Origin: UBA4802 sp964509195
Lineage (GTDB): Bacteria; Spirochaetota; UBA4802; UB4802
Length of the DNA stretch: 64,000 nucleotides
Assembly (NCBI GenBank): GCA_964509195.1
Contig: CAZDWJ010000004.1
Location: forward strand, 62,001 to 126,000
Reading direction: 5' to 3'
Shown here in pieces: positions 36,158-45,174 of this stretch; position 1 is the stretch's first letter; every line of letters begins with the position of its first letter. The notes beneath the pieces are model-generated. The model was not told the origin of the DNA. It ran no database searches and was given only the letters and a program-made list of their open reading frames with translations. Position numbers and translations under genes: made by a program.

Positions 36158-37462
36158 ATGATCTCCTTTACAAAAACTGATGTTCTCGATTTACAACCTT
36201 TCGAGATTTGCTCCATTCGTCCACCTACAGAAAACTATAGCTTAACCTTCAGGCTTACGCGTAACTGCTACTGGAACAAGTGCGCATTTTGCCCGGTGTA
36301 TAAATGTGGAGCAAAGTTCTCACGTAGAACAGTCGATGAAGTTTGTAATGATGTACACCGTGCAAAACGAATTGACGATTATTTGTTTGAGCATGGCATA
36401 GGGTATCCCGTATATTCAGAAGCTGATTTTTACAGGCTGCAGGGTATTCTTCAAGAAGTGCAGCGCAAGCAGTGGGAAGCAGGAATTGTTGAAGGTGATA
36501 GTGTTAGTGCTGGGGATGAAGTGAGTGCCCTAAATGTTGATGATGAACGTATGCGTTGGTTCATGCAGTGGTTTGTGGAAAAACCTACACTGGCACAGTG
36601 CTTTGAACATATTGTGCAGTGGCGCATTGGTGGTGGTAAGACCTGCTTTTTAGGGGATGCTGATGGACTGATAGTAGCAGCAGAGGATTATGAAAAGATA
36701 CTATCGACAATAAAAAGAAATTTTCCCACACTGGAGCGCTTTACAATTTACGGGCGTACTAAAACTGCACGCAAAAAAGAATTTAAGGAGCTTTCGCGTA
36801 TACAAAAAGGCATACATAGAGTGCATTTTGGACTTGAAAGCGGCAGTGATGAGGTGTTGCACCTTGTAAATAAAGGTGAGGATTCTCATGACCACATTGA
36901 AGGTTGCATCAAAACCAGAGAGTCCGGGCTTTCGGTTTCTGTGTATATTATGCCGGGATTGGGTGGCAGGCGTTTGAGCCGTGCACACGCGTGTGAAACT
37001 GCACGGGTCATTAATGCAATTAAACCTGATTATGTGCGTTTGCGTACACTCTCAGTTTTTCCTTATACACCGCTTTATGATATGGTTAAACGTGGCCAAT
37101 TTGAGCTGTGCAGTGATGATGAAATTGTTGATGAGATTGAAACACTGATAACAGCAATAGACGTTCCTGTGATGCTGTATAGCGATAGCGCAACGAATCT
37201 ATTGCCGTTACACGGCAGACTGCCGTATGAAAAAGATCAACTGATGAGTGTCATTGTTGAGTATAAATCTAAAGATTATGAAGAACGACTGCAGTACCGG
37301 TTGCGCGCACGATTGGAATCGTTTGTTGGACAGTATGGGCGTTTAACTGATGACATTGATGAACTTTTACAACCGCTTATCAAGGGAAACAAGCTTGTTA
37401 TAGATAATATAGAATATGCTGAGAATGTTATTAGCACAATATATAATAAGCTGATGCCATAA
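36158..37462 (+). CDS. Radical SAM protein
   Basis: 434 residues. The cluster-binding cysteines are Cys37, Cys42 and Cys45 (Cys-Tyr-Trp-Asn-Lys-Cys-Ala-Phe-Cys), a CX4CX2C spacing used by some radical SAM families of the COG1032 type rather than the classic CX3CX2C. An extra Cys50 is close by. A Gly-Leu-Glu-Ser-Gly-Ser-Asp-Glu-Val motif near 228 and a later Gly-Leu-Gly-Gly-Arg are typical of the SAM barrel. The reaction cannot be deduced. A strong AGGAGAAAGG site precedes the start. It appears monocistronic and ends at a bidirectional terminator. Confidence 0.85.
   Translation: MISFTKTDVLDLQPFEICSIRPPTENYSLTFRLTRNCYWNKCAFCPVYKCGAKFSRRTVDEVCNDVHRAKRIDDYLFEHGIGYPVYSEADFYRLQGILQEVQRKQWEAGIVEGDSVSAGDEVSALNVDDERMRWFMQWFVEKPTLAQCFEHIVQWRIGGGKTCFLGDADGLIVAAEDYEKILSTIKRNFPTLERFTIYGRTKTARKKEFKELSRIQKGIHRVHFGLESGSDEVLHLVNKGEDSHDHIEGCIKTRESGLSVSVYIMPGLGGRRLSRAHACETARVINAIKPDYVRLRTLSVFPYTPLYDMVKRGQFELCSDDEIVDEIETLITAIDVPVMLYSDSATNLLPLHGRLPYEKDQLMSVIVEYKSKDYEERLQYRLRARLESFVGQYGRLTDDIDELLQPLIKGNKLVIDNIEYAENVISTIYNKLMP
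37182..37191 (+). repeat. Decamer near-copy GCGATAGCGC
   Basis: One mismatch from the decamer, inside the radical SAM gene. Confidence 0.35.
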
Positions 37463-37494
37463 CTTGTCAAATCCACACTAACTGCAATCACAAT

Positions 37495-37524
37495 AAAAAA
37501 GCTGCTCATAGGAGAGCAGCTTTT
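37495..37524. terminator. Bidirectional intrinsic terminator
   Basis: AAAAAAGCTGCTC atagga GAGCAGCTTTT: a 7-bp GC-rich stem extended by A/T pairs, between the convergent radical SAM and SurA-like genes. Confidence 0.9.
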
Positions 37525-37558
37525 GAATAATATAATTATAATATGGAAGGAAACAACA

Positions 37559-38215
37559 TTATTTTGCTGGTTGTTGTGCCTGTGGTGCTTGCTGAGGAGC
37601 CTGGGTTTGTGTATTAAGCTCTTTTCGCAACAGTTCCATATTTTTCTCAATCTTCTTTTCATCCCGCAGTGTATCTACAAGTTCCTTAATTTTCATATTA
37701 AGTTTCTGCTGGAAAAGTTGTTGCTTAATGTACATCTCAGCCTGATCTACCGGTACACCTTTGAAACGGGCTCGTTGCTGATTATAGATCTGTTCAACTT
37801 CCTGTGGTGCAATAGATATATCATTTTTAAACTTTTCACGAATATAGTACTGTACCACAAGTCCTTCTTTTGAAATATCTAAAAGAGTATTCAGCTCCTC
37901 GTTTTTCAAGATGCCATCATCAATTGCCTTTTTATATACCAGGCGCTGCTGTATCATCTGCTCAAGGAAATTATTTTTATTAAGCAAAGGGTTGCGTTCA
38001 AGCTGTGCAGGGTCCTGTGCCAGTTTATCTATCTCTTCTTTTGGAAGGTTATAAATGCTTTTCATCTGCGCATAGTAGTATGCATTGAGTTCGTTATTGG
38101 TAATTTCGTCGCTGTCAATCTTTGCAATCCACTTGCCGCCATATTTGTTGCCGCATGAAATTGCTAATGCCATAATCATAACAACAATAATTGAATAAAA
38201 AATCTTTGTTTTCAT
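37559..38215 (-). CDS. SurA/PrsA-like lipoprotein chaperone (N-domain type)
   Basis: 218 residues from ATG 38215 (AAGGA 8 bp upstream; another in-frame ATG at 38224 is too close to it). The lipoprotein signal ends Ala-Ile-Ser-Cys (Cys21). The body resembles the helical SurA N-terminal chaperone domain: Trp-Ile-Ala-Lys-Ile-Asp-x-Asp-x-Ile-Thr-x-x-Glu-Leu-x-x-Tyr, then Gln-x-x-Ile-x-Gln-x-Leu-Val-Tyr-x-x-Ala. No parvulin PPIase domain is visible, and the C-terminus is Gln/Pro/Ala-rich. It probably assists outer-membrane protein folding in the periplasm. It follows mfd on the same strand with a 107-bp gap. Confidence 0.7.
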   Translation of the reverse strand: MKTKIFYSIIVVMIMALAISCGNKYGGKWIAKIDSDEITNNELNAYYYAQMKSIYNLPKEEIDKLAQDPAQLERNPLLNKNNFLEQMIQQRLVYKKAIDDGILKNEELNTLLDISKEGLVVQYYIREKFKNDISIAPQEVEQIYNQQRARFKGVPVDQAEMYIKQQLFQQKLNMKIKELVDTLRDEKKIEKNMELLRKELNTQTQAPQQAPQAQQPAK

Positions 38216-38322
38216 ACAATCCATCCTTTTACTATATTGAGAATAAAAAAAAATATACCTCTGCCTGGAGGGAATTACTATTTACTGTTTGTTAAAATAA
38301 AAGTTTTACGATTGATAATAGA

Positions 38323-41300
38323 TTATAGTAATTGTTGCAACAATTTTTTTATCTCTTCCAATTTTTTTTCAGCAGGTATTGTGCCTGTTACAAAATTAAC
38401 TATCTCTCTGTCGTACCTGTCAATGGACAGCCGTTTATCTTTTTGGATGAGTGCAACCAGCTTTTTTGTGTCAAGCTTAGATTCCTTAGTTATGCGCATT
38501 TTGACAAGTTTTGTATCTTCAATAATTTCATCAATATAAAGCTGTGAAGCTAATGTCCGTACTTCTTCCATTGCTATTAGAGATTTTACTTCTTCAGGTG
38601 GTGGACCAAAGCGGTCGATCAACTCTCTTGTAAGATCTGCTAACTCTTCCAGTGTTTCGCAGGCTTCATAGCGCTTGTAAAATTCTATCTTCTGTTTTTC
38701 ATCGGCGATGTAACTGTCGGGTATAAAGATATCAGTTTTGACATAAACGGGTGTCCTAAATATATGAACTGGTTTTTCTCCTTTGAGCTTTCGCACTGCA
38801 TCCTCAAGCATCTGGCAGTACAGGTCAAAGCCTACATCCATAATGTTGCCCGATTGCTCCCTGCCCAAAATATTGCCAGAACCTCGTATTTCCATATCCT
38901 TCATGGCAATTTTAAATCCGCTGCCAATCTCTGTATATTCTGCTATGACTTGAAGTCGCTTCTGCGCATCTTCAGTTATCTGTGCATCTTTTGGGTAAAA
39001 CAGGTACGCATACGCCTGCCTGTCAGAGCGGCCAACACGCCCCTTTAGCTGATACAGCTGCGATAATCCAAACGTATCAGCCCTGTTTACAATAATTGTA
39101 TTGACGTTTGGCATATCAAGCCCTGATTCAATGATAGACGTTGAAACCAGCACATCGTATTTACCGTTGATAAAGTCAATCATTACCTCTTCAAGTTCGT
39201 GCTCGTGCATTCTGCCGTGTGCCACGCAAAACGTTGCTTCCGGCACTAGCTTTTCTAAGTACTGTGCCTGTTCATAGATGGTGCTTATGCGGTTGTGTAC
39301 ATAGAATACCTGTCCTTTGCGCTCTATCTCTTTCAAGATGGCCATGCGCACAATGTCGGGATTGTCCTCAATAACCAGTGTTTCAATGGACTGACGGTTT
39401 TCCGGTGGTGTTGCAATAATAGACAGGTCGCGTATGCCTGCAAGAGCCATGTGCAGAGTGCGCGGTATGGGGGTTGCAGAAAGGGTAAGCACGTCCACTA
39501 AAAGCCTGAATTTTTTAAGATGTTCTTTATGTTTTACACCAAAGCGCTGTTCTTCATCTATGACAACCAGCCCTAAATTTTTAAAGTACACATCTTTTGC
39601 AAGCAATGCGTGTGTTCCAATGATAATGTCGATAGCTCCAGCTTTAAGCCTTTCTTTTATTGATTTTATTTGTAGCGGTGTTTTAAAGCGCGACAGCATC
39701 TCGATAGTTACTGGATAATCAGAAAAACGCTTGACAAATGTGTTGTAATGCTGCATAGCAAGAACGGTAGTTGGTACAAGGAGTGCTACCTGTTTCCCTG
39801 CCATTACTGCTTTAAATGCTGCGCGTATCGCAACCTCGGTCTTTCCAAAGCCAACATCACCGCAAATCAGACGATCCATGGGCTGCGATTTTTCCATATC
39901 GTCTTTGACATCTTCAATGGCGGTTATCTGGTCAGGTGTTTCTTCGTATTCAAACTTAGATTCAAACTCTTCCTGCCACATTGTGTCAGGAGGGTAGGCA
40001 AATCCTTTGAGCGCTTTGCGCTGTGAATAAATCTTAAGTAAATCCTGTGCTATCTCTTCTACGGATTGCTGTACATGCTCCTTTATGCGATTCCATGCTG
40101 ACTTTTTGCCCAGAGCATCTATTCGCGGTTGCCTGCCATCAAGGCCTACATAGCGCTGCACCATATTTATCTGGTCAAGCGAAACATACAATCTGTCACT
40201 GTCGGCATACTCTATGACTAAAAAATCACGTTCAACGCCTCCTGCGCTCATACGCTCAATGGCTTTAAAAATACCAATACCATGGTTAATATGCACCACA
40301 TAATCGCCGGGCGATAGCTCTAAGAATGTGTCTATTGGCTTTGAATACTTTTGCTTGAAGTGCTTTTTCTTACGGTACGATTTGCCAAATATCTCGTGGT
40401 CGGTGATGATAATGGTTTTTATGCTTTCTATTGTTATGCCTTCGTGAAGATTTGAAATAATGATGCTGAAGTATTTTTTTGGATTGTATGTGTCAAATGC
40501 ATCTGAAGGATGAAATTCATTAAACAAATCGTATAGCCGCCGTGCCTGCCCTTCAAACGATGTGCTGACAACAATATGCCATCCTTCTTCTATGCGTTGT
40601 GCGCACTCATTGCGTACATCCTGAATCCTTCCCTGAAATGAAGGGATGCTTTTTAACTGCCATACCTTTTGTGAATCAGTTATAAACGGATGCAGCTTGA
40701 TGGCCTGTGTTTCAATTTCATGGTAACTATCGCTACGCAAAAGCTGCGATGCGGGCACACAGAATGTGCTTTCTTTTTTATGGTTATACAGCTGATGGTA
40801 GGTTCGCTCTATTTCGTACAATTTTGCTTTCAGCTGTGTTGGGTCGCATAGGAATATGTGTGGGTTATGTGCAAAGGAGATAAGCGTATCGGTTCCAATT
40901 GCCAGTGGGAACAAATCATATATACCAGGGATATTTGATTTTTGCAATGACTCAAGAGCCTGCCTGTTTAAGGAGCTATCGCCACGCTCCAGTGCTTTTT
41001 GCATTTTTTCTTTTTCGGATTGTGACAGTAATATTTCGCGACGGGGATAAATGATTATGGTGTTAGTTTCCTCAAGCGATACCTGTGACAAAGGGTCAAA
41101 GTAGCGGATTGACTCGCAGGTGTCGCCAAAAAAATCCAGTCGCACAGGGTTGGCAGCATTTGGCAGATAGATATCAATAATACCACCTTTGACGGAGAAT
41201 TGCCCATAACGGTTCACACGTGTTTCGCGCTCATAACCATAGGTAATAAGTGTTTCAATAACCACTTCAAAGGGGTACTCATCACCTTTGTTGATGTGAA

Positions 41301-41715
41301 TGCCTTTTTTTAAATAGAACTCTTTATGCGGGATAGCTCTTAGCAGTGATTCGATAGTTGCTACCACAATAACAGGTGTACCAGAAAGAAGCTGGTAGAG
41401 TGCCGTAATGCGGTCACGCTCAATTGAAGAAGAGGGGTTGACATATTCATAGGGAAGAACTTCTAATGAAGGGAAAGGAAATATGCTGTCGTCGTGTACA
41501 AAAGCTGATATGTCAGCCACAAAGCGGTTCATTGCGTGATAGTCGGCAGTCACCACAATGGTTTGCGCTTGCGATGTATTAAATGCGGTTGCTACAATAA
41601 ATGGAAACGAAGCGGGAGCAATGCCTTCTATACAAAAGGCTTTGATACCTGAGCTTGCCAGTGATTTGAATTCATCGGTTGATGCATATATATGAGTAAG
41701 TTTTTCCAGGACCAT
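38323..41715 (-). CDS. mfd: Transcription-repair coupling factor
   Basis: 1130 residues. UvrB-homology domains come first, then the RNA-polymerase-interacting CarD-like domain (about 465-530, Leu-Ser-Pro-Gly-Asp-Tyr-Val-Val-His-Ile-Asn-His-Gly-Ile-Gly). The RecG-like motor has Walker A Gly-Asp-Val-Gly-Phe-Gly-Lys-Thr, Asp-Glu-Glu-Gln-Arg-Phe-Gly and Gln-Leu-Lys-Gly-Arg-Val-Gly-Arg, and the TRCF domain closes it. Mfd removes stalled polymerase at lesions and recruits UvrA. A 365-bp repeat-bearing spacer lies upstream. Confidence 0.98.
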   Translation of the reverse strand: MVLEKLTHIYASTDEFKSLASSGIKAFCIEGIAPASFPFIVATAFNTSQAQTIVVTADYHAMNRFVADISAFVHDDSIFPFPSLEVLPYEYVNPSSSIERDRITALYQLLSGTPVIVVATIESLLRAIPHKEFYLKKGIHINKGDEYPFEVVIETLITYGYERETRVNRYGQFSVKGGIIDIYLPNAANPVRLDFFGDTCESIRYFDPLSQVSLEETNTIIIYPRREILLSQSEKEKMQKALERGDSSLNRQALESLQKSNIPGIYDLFPLAIGTDTLISFAHNPHIFLCDPTQLKAKLYEIERTYHQLYNHKKESTFCVPASQLLRSDSYHEIETQAIKLHPFITDSQKVWQLKSIPSFQGRIQDVRNECAQRIEEGWHIVVSTSFEGQARRLYDLFNEFHPSDAFDTYNPKKYFSIIISNLHEGITIESIKTIIITDHEIFGKSYRKKKHFKQKYSKPIDTFLELSPGDYVVHINHGIGIFKAIERMSAGGVERDFLVIEYADSDRLYVSLDQINMVQRYVGLDGRQPRIDALGKKSAWNRIKEHVQQSVEEIAQDLLKIYSQRKALKGFAYPPDTMWQEEFESKFEYEETPDQITAIEDVKDDMEKSQPMDRLICGDVGFGKTEVAIRAAFKAVMAGKQVALLVPTTVLAMQHYNTFVKRFSDYPVTIEMLSRFKTPLQIKSIKERLKAGAIDIIIGTHALLAKDVYFKNLGLVVIDEEQRFGVKHKEHLKKFRLLVDVLTLSATPIPRTLHMALAGIRDLSIIATPPENRQSIETLVIEDNPDIVRMAILKEIERKGQVFYVHNRISTIYEQAQYLEKLVPEATFCVAHGRMHEHELEEVMIDFINGKYDVLVSTSIIESGLDMPNVNTIIVNRADTFGLSQLYQLKGRVGRSDRQAYAYLFYPKDAQITEDAQKRLQVIAEYTEIGSGFKIAMKDMEIRGSGNILGREQSGNIMDVGFDLYCQMLEDAVRKLKGEKPVHIFRTPVYVKTDIFIPDSYIADEKQKIEFYKRYEACETLEELADLTRELIDRFGPPPEEVKSLIAMEEVRTLASQLYIDEIIEDTKLVKMRITKESKLDTKKLVALIQKDKRLSIDRYDREIVNFVTGTIPAEKKLEEIKKLLQQLL
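40311..40320 (+). repeat. Decamer GCGATAGCTC, exact copy 8
   Basis: Inside mfd, antisense; the coding strand reads ELSP in the CarD-like domain. Confidence 0.7.
40973..40982 (-). repeat. Decamer GCGATAGCTC, exact copy 9
   Basis: Inside mfd, sense strand, read as GDSS. Confidence 0.7.
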
Positions 41716-42080
41716 GGTAGTGTATAGTGTTTTGTATATTGTGAGTATGATTTATGCTTACAAGTATATACTAAACTGCACGCGTAAGTTTATGATATTT
41801 ACGTATCAATTGTACTTTTGTTTTATGGATTTTTCAATCTTTTTGTGAGGCTCTGACCCCATTTTCTCTTTACTTAGCGAACTCCGTCTTCTCTGAGTGG
41901 AAGTATTTTTCATTTTTTTCACGCAGAGATCGCTGAGACCGCAGAGTTTTGTTATATGTTTTGTCCCCAATTTTCTCTTACTCCACAAACTGTGCGTTCC
42001 CTGCGTGAAAATATCATCTGTATATTACATAATGAGGTTGATTAGGTCAAAGAGGTTGGGAAGATACTAAATTCTAATGT
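41716..42080. other. 365-bp spacer with dispersed-repeat remnant
   Basis: It separates mfd from the 225-residue membrane protein gene; both genes are on the minus strand. It contains a degenerate repeat (about 41860-42015) and a 60-codon spurious minus frame (41806-41988). Confidence 0.55.
41860..42015. repeat. Degenerate 'CTCTGCGTG'-type dispersed repeat
   Basis: Related pieces recur: CTTAGCGAACTCCGTCTTCTCTGAG (split over 41873-41897), CACGCAGAGATCGCTGAGACCGCAGAG near 41920, and CTCCACAAACTGTGCGTTCCCTGCGTGAA near 41982. This type is widely scattered between genes in environmental bacterial genomes and generates spurious short frames. Confidence 0.55.
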
Positions 42081-42758
42081 TTATTTGATCACTGTTTCAA
42101 TCGTTTTCTTATTGCTGTAATATTTTACTCCGTAGTAAATGCCCGCAGAAATGCCAATTACGCCGGAGGTGATTGCAACAGCTGATAGAATGGTGGTCAC
42201 AATGCCAAAATTAGTTAAATAATACACTGCGATGCCCATCCCAAGCGAAATCCCCCCGCTTGTTGAAAAGAACAATGCGTTATAACCATTATGAAGTGTG
42301 TTCTGCCGGCTCTGGCTTAAATAATAAATAAGGTCAGATTTTGATAAGGAGTTCACTGGATTTTGCTGTGTGGCATCTACGGTAAAATTGCCTTCTACTG
42401 GATACTTTTTATGGTGATAATATCGTGTAGCTACAGGGTTATTGTTGCGCAGGAGTGTTATTGTGTAGGTGTATGTATCTGGTGACAGAACTACAGGCAA
42501 TTGTATAACGCAGTACATCCCCTCAATTACTTCAGGATAAAGTGTAAATTCATTACTCTTGCCTTTTGAATTTGTGACGGTTACTGCAACTACAAAAGGC
42601 TTGTTGCCAGTATTGTATATATCGCACCATATGAAGTACGGCTGCGTTGTGGAAACAACGTCTACCGGGTACTGTAGTGGCTGAGCGCTGTCATTAAGCG
42701 CTGCAAAAGAATAATTAAAACAGGCTAAAAGCATTAATATACTTATTACTATTTGCAT
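42081..42758 (-). CDS. Exported membrane protein of unknown function
   Basis: 225 residues. A signal peptide (1-19, ending Ser-Phe-Ala) is followed by a beta-rich domain (about 25-125) with an Ig-like alternating pattern and a conserved-looking Tyr-Phe-Ile-Trp-Cys-Asp. The C-terminus has two membrane segments (about 165-190 and 192-213), rich in Gly and Ala, and a short basic tail. Family unknown. It is divergent from the LolA-like gene with 86 bp between. Confidence 0.65.
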   Translation of the reverse strand: MQIVISILMLLACFNYSFAALNDSAQPLQYPVDVVSTTQPYFIWCDIYNTGNKPFVVAVTVTNSKGKSNEFTLYPEVIEGMYCVIQLPVVLSPDTYTYTITLLRNNNPVATRYYHHKKYPVEGNFTVDATQQNPVNSLSKSDLIYYLSQSRQNTLHNGYNALFFSTSGGISLGMGIAVYYLTNFGIVTTILSAVAITSGVIGISAGIYYGVKYYSNKKTIETVIK

Positions 42759-42844
42759 AGGTTTACCTTGACAAGTGTAATGCTATACTCTACAGTGTCA
42801 GAGCAATAAAATTATGCAACAACAAATTTAAAGAGAATACATCT

Positions 42845-43546
42845 ATGAAACATATAGTATATATCATCTGCGTACTATTTGCAATCCATACACAAGCTGA
42901 CGATCTTAATGATATCATACACAATTTCAAGGTGGAAAGTATTGATGCTGCTATTGTACAGGTTATAGCTGAAACAGGAAAACCAACGGTGCGCTATGAA
43001 GGCAGATACAGAGCATATAAACATAATATGCGCATTGATTACACCAGGCCATTCACCCAGATTGTTATTGTAAAAGATGGAAATCTTCAGTGGTACTATC
43101 CCGATACAAAAGAGTTATGGACTATGCAGAACATGAATGCACCAGTTACACATCCCTTTGCGCAGTTTTTAGCTTTCAAGGATAGGATTGTTATCAAAAG
43201 TAAAGAAGATACATACTATGGATTTTTTAAAAGGGCATATCGTTATATTTTAGAAGATGTTGCTACTGGTACAAAAATCCAGTTGCTAATTGATAGAAAA
43301 AAAGGTTACCCGCTAAAAAAGATCACATATACTGCGCAAAATATTGAGATTATGCGGGAATCCTACGAAGACTATACAAACATAGACAATATATGGTTTC
43401 CTACAACCGTGGAGGTGACTGCACGGACGCACAATGGCACAACCCGCAATGTTACACGGTATTACAATGTACACCTCAATGTGAAATTCACCTCTGACAT
43501 ATTTACACTGCAATTGCCCAAAGATGTAAGAGCAAAGCAGATGTGA
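42845..43546 (+). CDS. LolA-like periplasmic lipoprotein carrier
   Basis: 233 residues. A signal peptide (1-18) is followed by a LolA/LolB-like half-barrel: an N-terminal helix, then strands with Tyr-Glu-Gly-Arg-Tyr-Arg, Met-Arg-Ile-Asp-Tyr-Thr-x-Pro-Phe, Val-Lys-Asp-Gly-Asn-x-x-Trp-Tyr-Tyr-Pro-Asp and an ending Phe-Thr-Leu-Gln-Leu-Pro-Lys. LolA carries lipoproteins from LolCDE to the outer membrane; distant relatives carry other lipids or sense envelope stress. It is followed after 7 bp by a barrel protein, so it may serve that partner. A TTGACA lies at 42768. Confidence 0.72.
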   Translation: MKHIVYIICVLFAIHTQADDLNDIIHNFKVESIDAAIVQVIAETGKPTVRYEGRYRAYKHNMRIDYTRPFTQIVIVKDGNLQWYYPDTKELWTMQNMNAPVTHPFAQFLAFKDRIVIKSKEDTYYGFFKRAYRYILEDVATGTKIQLLIDRKKGYPLKKITYTAQNIEIMRESYEDYTNIDNIWFPTTVEVTARTHNGTTRNVTRYYNVHLNVKFTSDIFTLQLPKDVRAKQM

Positions 43547-43553
43547 GGATACA

Positions 43554-44942
43554 GTGAAGCAGATTTTTCTGTTGGCATTATTTATCTTCTACTCATCAGT
43601 ATGTGCTGCAAAGGTGATTGTTACGGGCCTTTCCGTTCCCATAGACATCAGTGACATTGAAAACCAGATGGTTACATCAGAAGAACAGGCAAAGCTGGTG
43701 GCGATAGCTCTTACTAACAGGCTCCATCTTTATGGATACACTACAAGCTATGTTCAGCGCTATCATCTTGAAGGTGATGAGTGCATTTTGTATGTTATTG
43801 AGTCACATATTGCGGATATACAGCTTACTGCAGATTCAGATAGTAAAGAATCTATAAAGCCGGAATTACACAAATTGCAGGGGAAAGTGTACAATAAGAA
43901 TGCGGTGCATAAAATTCTGGTGCAGCTGAAAGAAAAATATATACTGGATTCAATCAAGGTAAATGTAGTCAATTATAACGAAGGGCATGATGTGCAGCTG
44001 ATAGTTGATGCTAGAGCAAAGAAACTTCTGTATTCATTTGAGGTTGCAACAGTTCCCATCTACGGGCTAACACCTTCACTATTGTTGTCGGTTCCGATTC
44101 ATAAAGCAATTGCTTCTGCTCAGGGTCTGATAGGATTTAACGAAGAAAGAGTTACTGTAAAGAAAGCTATACTGGATTATTTACATTATCCAGGATCATA
44201 TGGTTGGCATGCAGGAGGTAACATATCACAGGAGTATGCGGTGTGGGAGCGCTATGTATCTGATTTTACTATTACAGCGGTCAGGCCTTTTTTAGGAATC
44301 GGCATATTCACTACAGCAAGTGTGTTTGATATTTCATCGTTTGTGTATGGCGTTGTGTCATATTACACGGTGTCGGAAAATGAGGACGCTGTATTGCAAA
44401 AAAAGCTGCAGACAACGTATAAAGATGCAGGCCTTGAACTGAGAATAAAAGCAATCGACAGCCGTTCGATTGTTAAAAAAAATAAAAATTTGAATTGTAC
44501 AATATTTACAGGAATATCAGAAGATGAATATGTTTTTACCTCACGGACGTCAGTATATATACCTTTACCAGTAACAACTCGTCTCTATATCATTCCTTCA
44601 GGGTATAGTTTTTATACAACCTCATATAATAGAATTTATGCTGAATATGTGTTCGATAGTTACCTATTAGGGTACTCCAGCCGTTACACAGCTACAAACT
44701 CACGGCATATTGCTAAATTAGAATTAATGTATGAAGTGATCTATGAGTTTGTATTTGCTGAAGTGTTTGGCAGTTCCTGTGTGTATAAAACAGAATATAG
44801 CGAATGGGATACAACCGCGAATTATGGGGTTGCTGTTGATTTATATTACAATACCATCATTTTGAACATTGGTTGTGCGTGGAATACTGAAGAGAATTTT
44901 GGGCAATATTATGTCTTCACGGGTGTTAGAGCACAGTTTTAA
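43554..44942 (+). CDS. Probable outer-membrane beta-barrel protein with POTRA-like N-terminus
   Basis: 462 residues from a GTG. A signal peptide (1-18) is followed by ~170 residues with a POTRA-like arrangement (Gly-Tyr-Thr-Thr-Ser-Tyr-Val then a Leu-x-Val-Ile-Glu strand, then Val-Tyr-Asn-Lys-Asn-Ala). The remaining ~280 residues alternate polar and aromatic strands and end in Phe. This is the architecture of two-partner secretion TpsB or BamA-related proteins, although it is short for a 16-strand barrel. It lies 7 bp after the LolA-like gene. No secreted partner gene is adjacent. Confidence 0.65.
   Translation: MKQIFLLALFIFYSSVCAAKVIVTGLSVPIDISDIENQMVTSEEQAKLVAIALTNRLHLYGYTTSYVQRYHLEGDECILYVIESHIADIQLTADSDSKESIKPELHKLQGKVYNKNAVHKILVQLKEKYILDSIKVNVVNYNEGHDVQLIVDARAKKLLYSFEVATVPIYGLTPSLLLSVPIHKAIASAQGLIGFNEERVTVKKAILDYLHYPGSYGWHAGGNISQEYAVWERYVSDFTITAVRPFLGIGIFTTASVFDISSFVYGVVSYYTVSENEDAVLQKKLQTTYKDAGLELRIKAIDSRSIVKKNKNLNCTIFTGISEDEYVFTSRTSVYIPLPVTTRLYIIPSGYSFYTTSYNRIYAEYVFDSYLLGYSSRYTATNSRHIAKLELMYEVIYEFVFAEVFGSSCVYKTEYSEWDTTANYGVAVDLYYNTIILNIGCAWNTEENFGQYYVFTGVRAQF
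43701..43710 (+). repeat. Decamer GCGATAGCTC, exact copy 10
   Basis: Inside the barrel gene, sense strand, read as AIAL. Confidence 0.7.
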
Positions 44943-44963
44943 CAAAGGAAATTCTAAAAAATA

Positions 44964-45060
44964 ATTTTAAGGATGTTCCCTTATGGGTACTTAAGATGAA
45001 AAAATTCTTTCTTTTATTGTAAGTTATAAAGATAAAAGCAGTATTTTAATGTGCCTATAA
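44964..45060 (+). repeat. 97-bp dispersed intergenic element, copy B
   Basis: Matches the reverse complement of 33629-33725. It begins 22 bp after the barrel gene stop. Its position after one gene and before another allows it to be transcribed, so an RNA-level role is possible. Confidence 0.65.
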
Positions 45061-45174
45061 ATTATTGAAAAATCTAATTAATAAAGTATTATGATAATCA
45101 TAATTCATTATAAACTATCTTACAAAAAGTCTTAGAGCTATTGTATATGTATCTGATTACTCTGAAGGTTTCAA

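Noticed and set aside
41806..41988. 60-codon minus-strand open frame
   Set aside because: It lies largely in the CTCTGCGTG-type repeat, which often yields spurious frames.
35991..42042. 14-mer ATAATGAGGTTGAT shared by 35991-36004 and 42029-42042
   Set aside because: It is followed by loosely similar bases (CAAAGAG) but is too short and divergent to separate from chance without a genome-wide search.
9360..43710. Decamer explained by a repeated Ala-Ile-Ala protein motif
   Set aside because: Only five of eleven exact copies are read as AIA in the sense frame; the others are read as DSS, ELSP or antisense RAIA in unrelated proteins.
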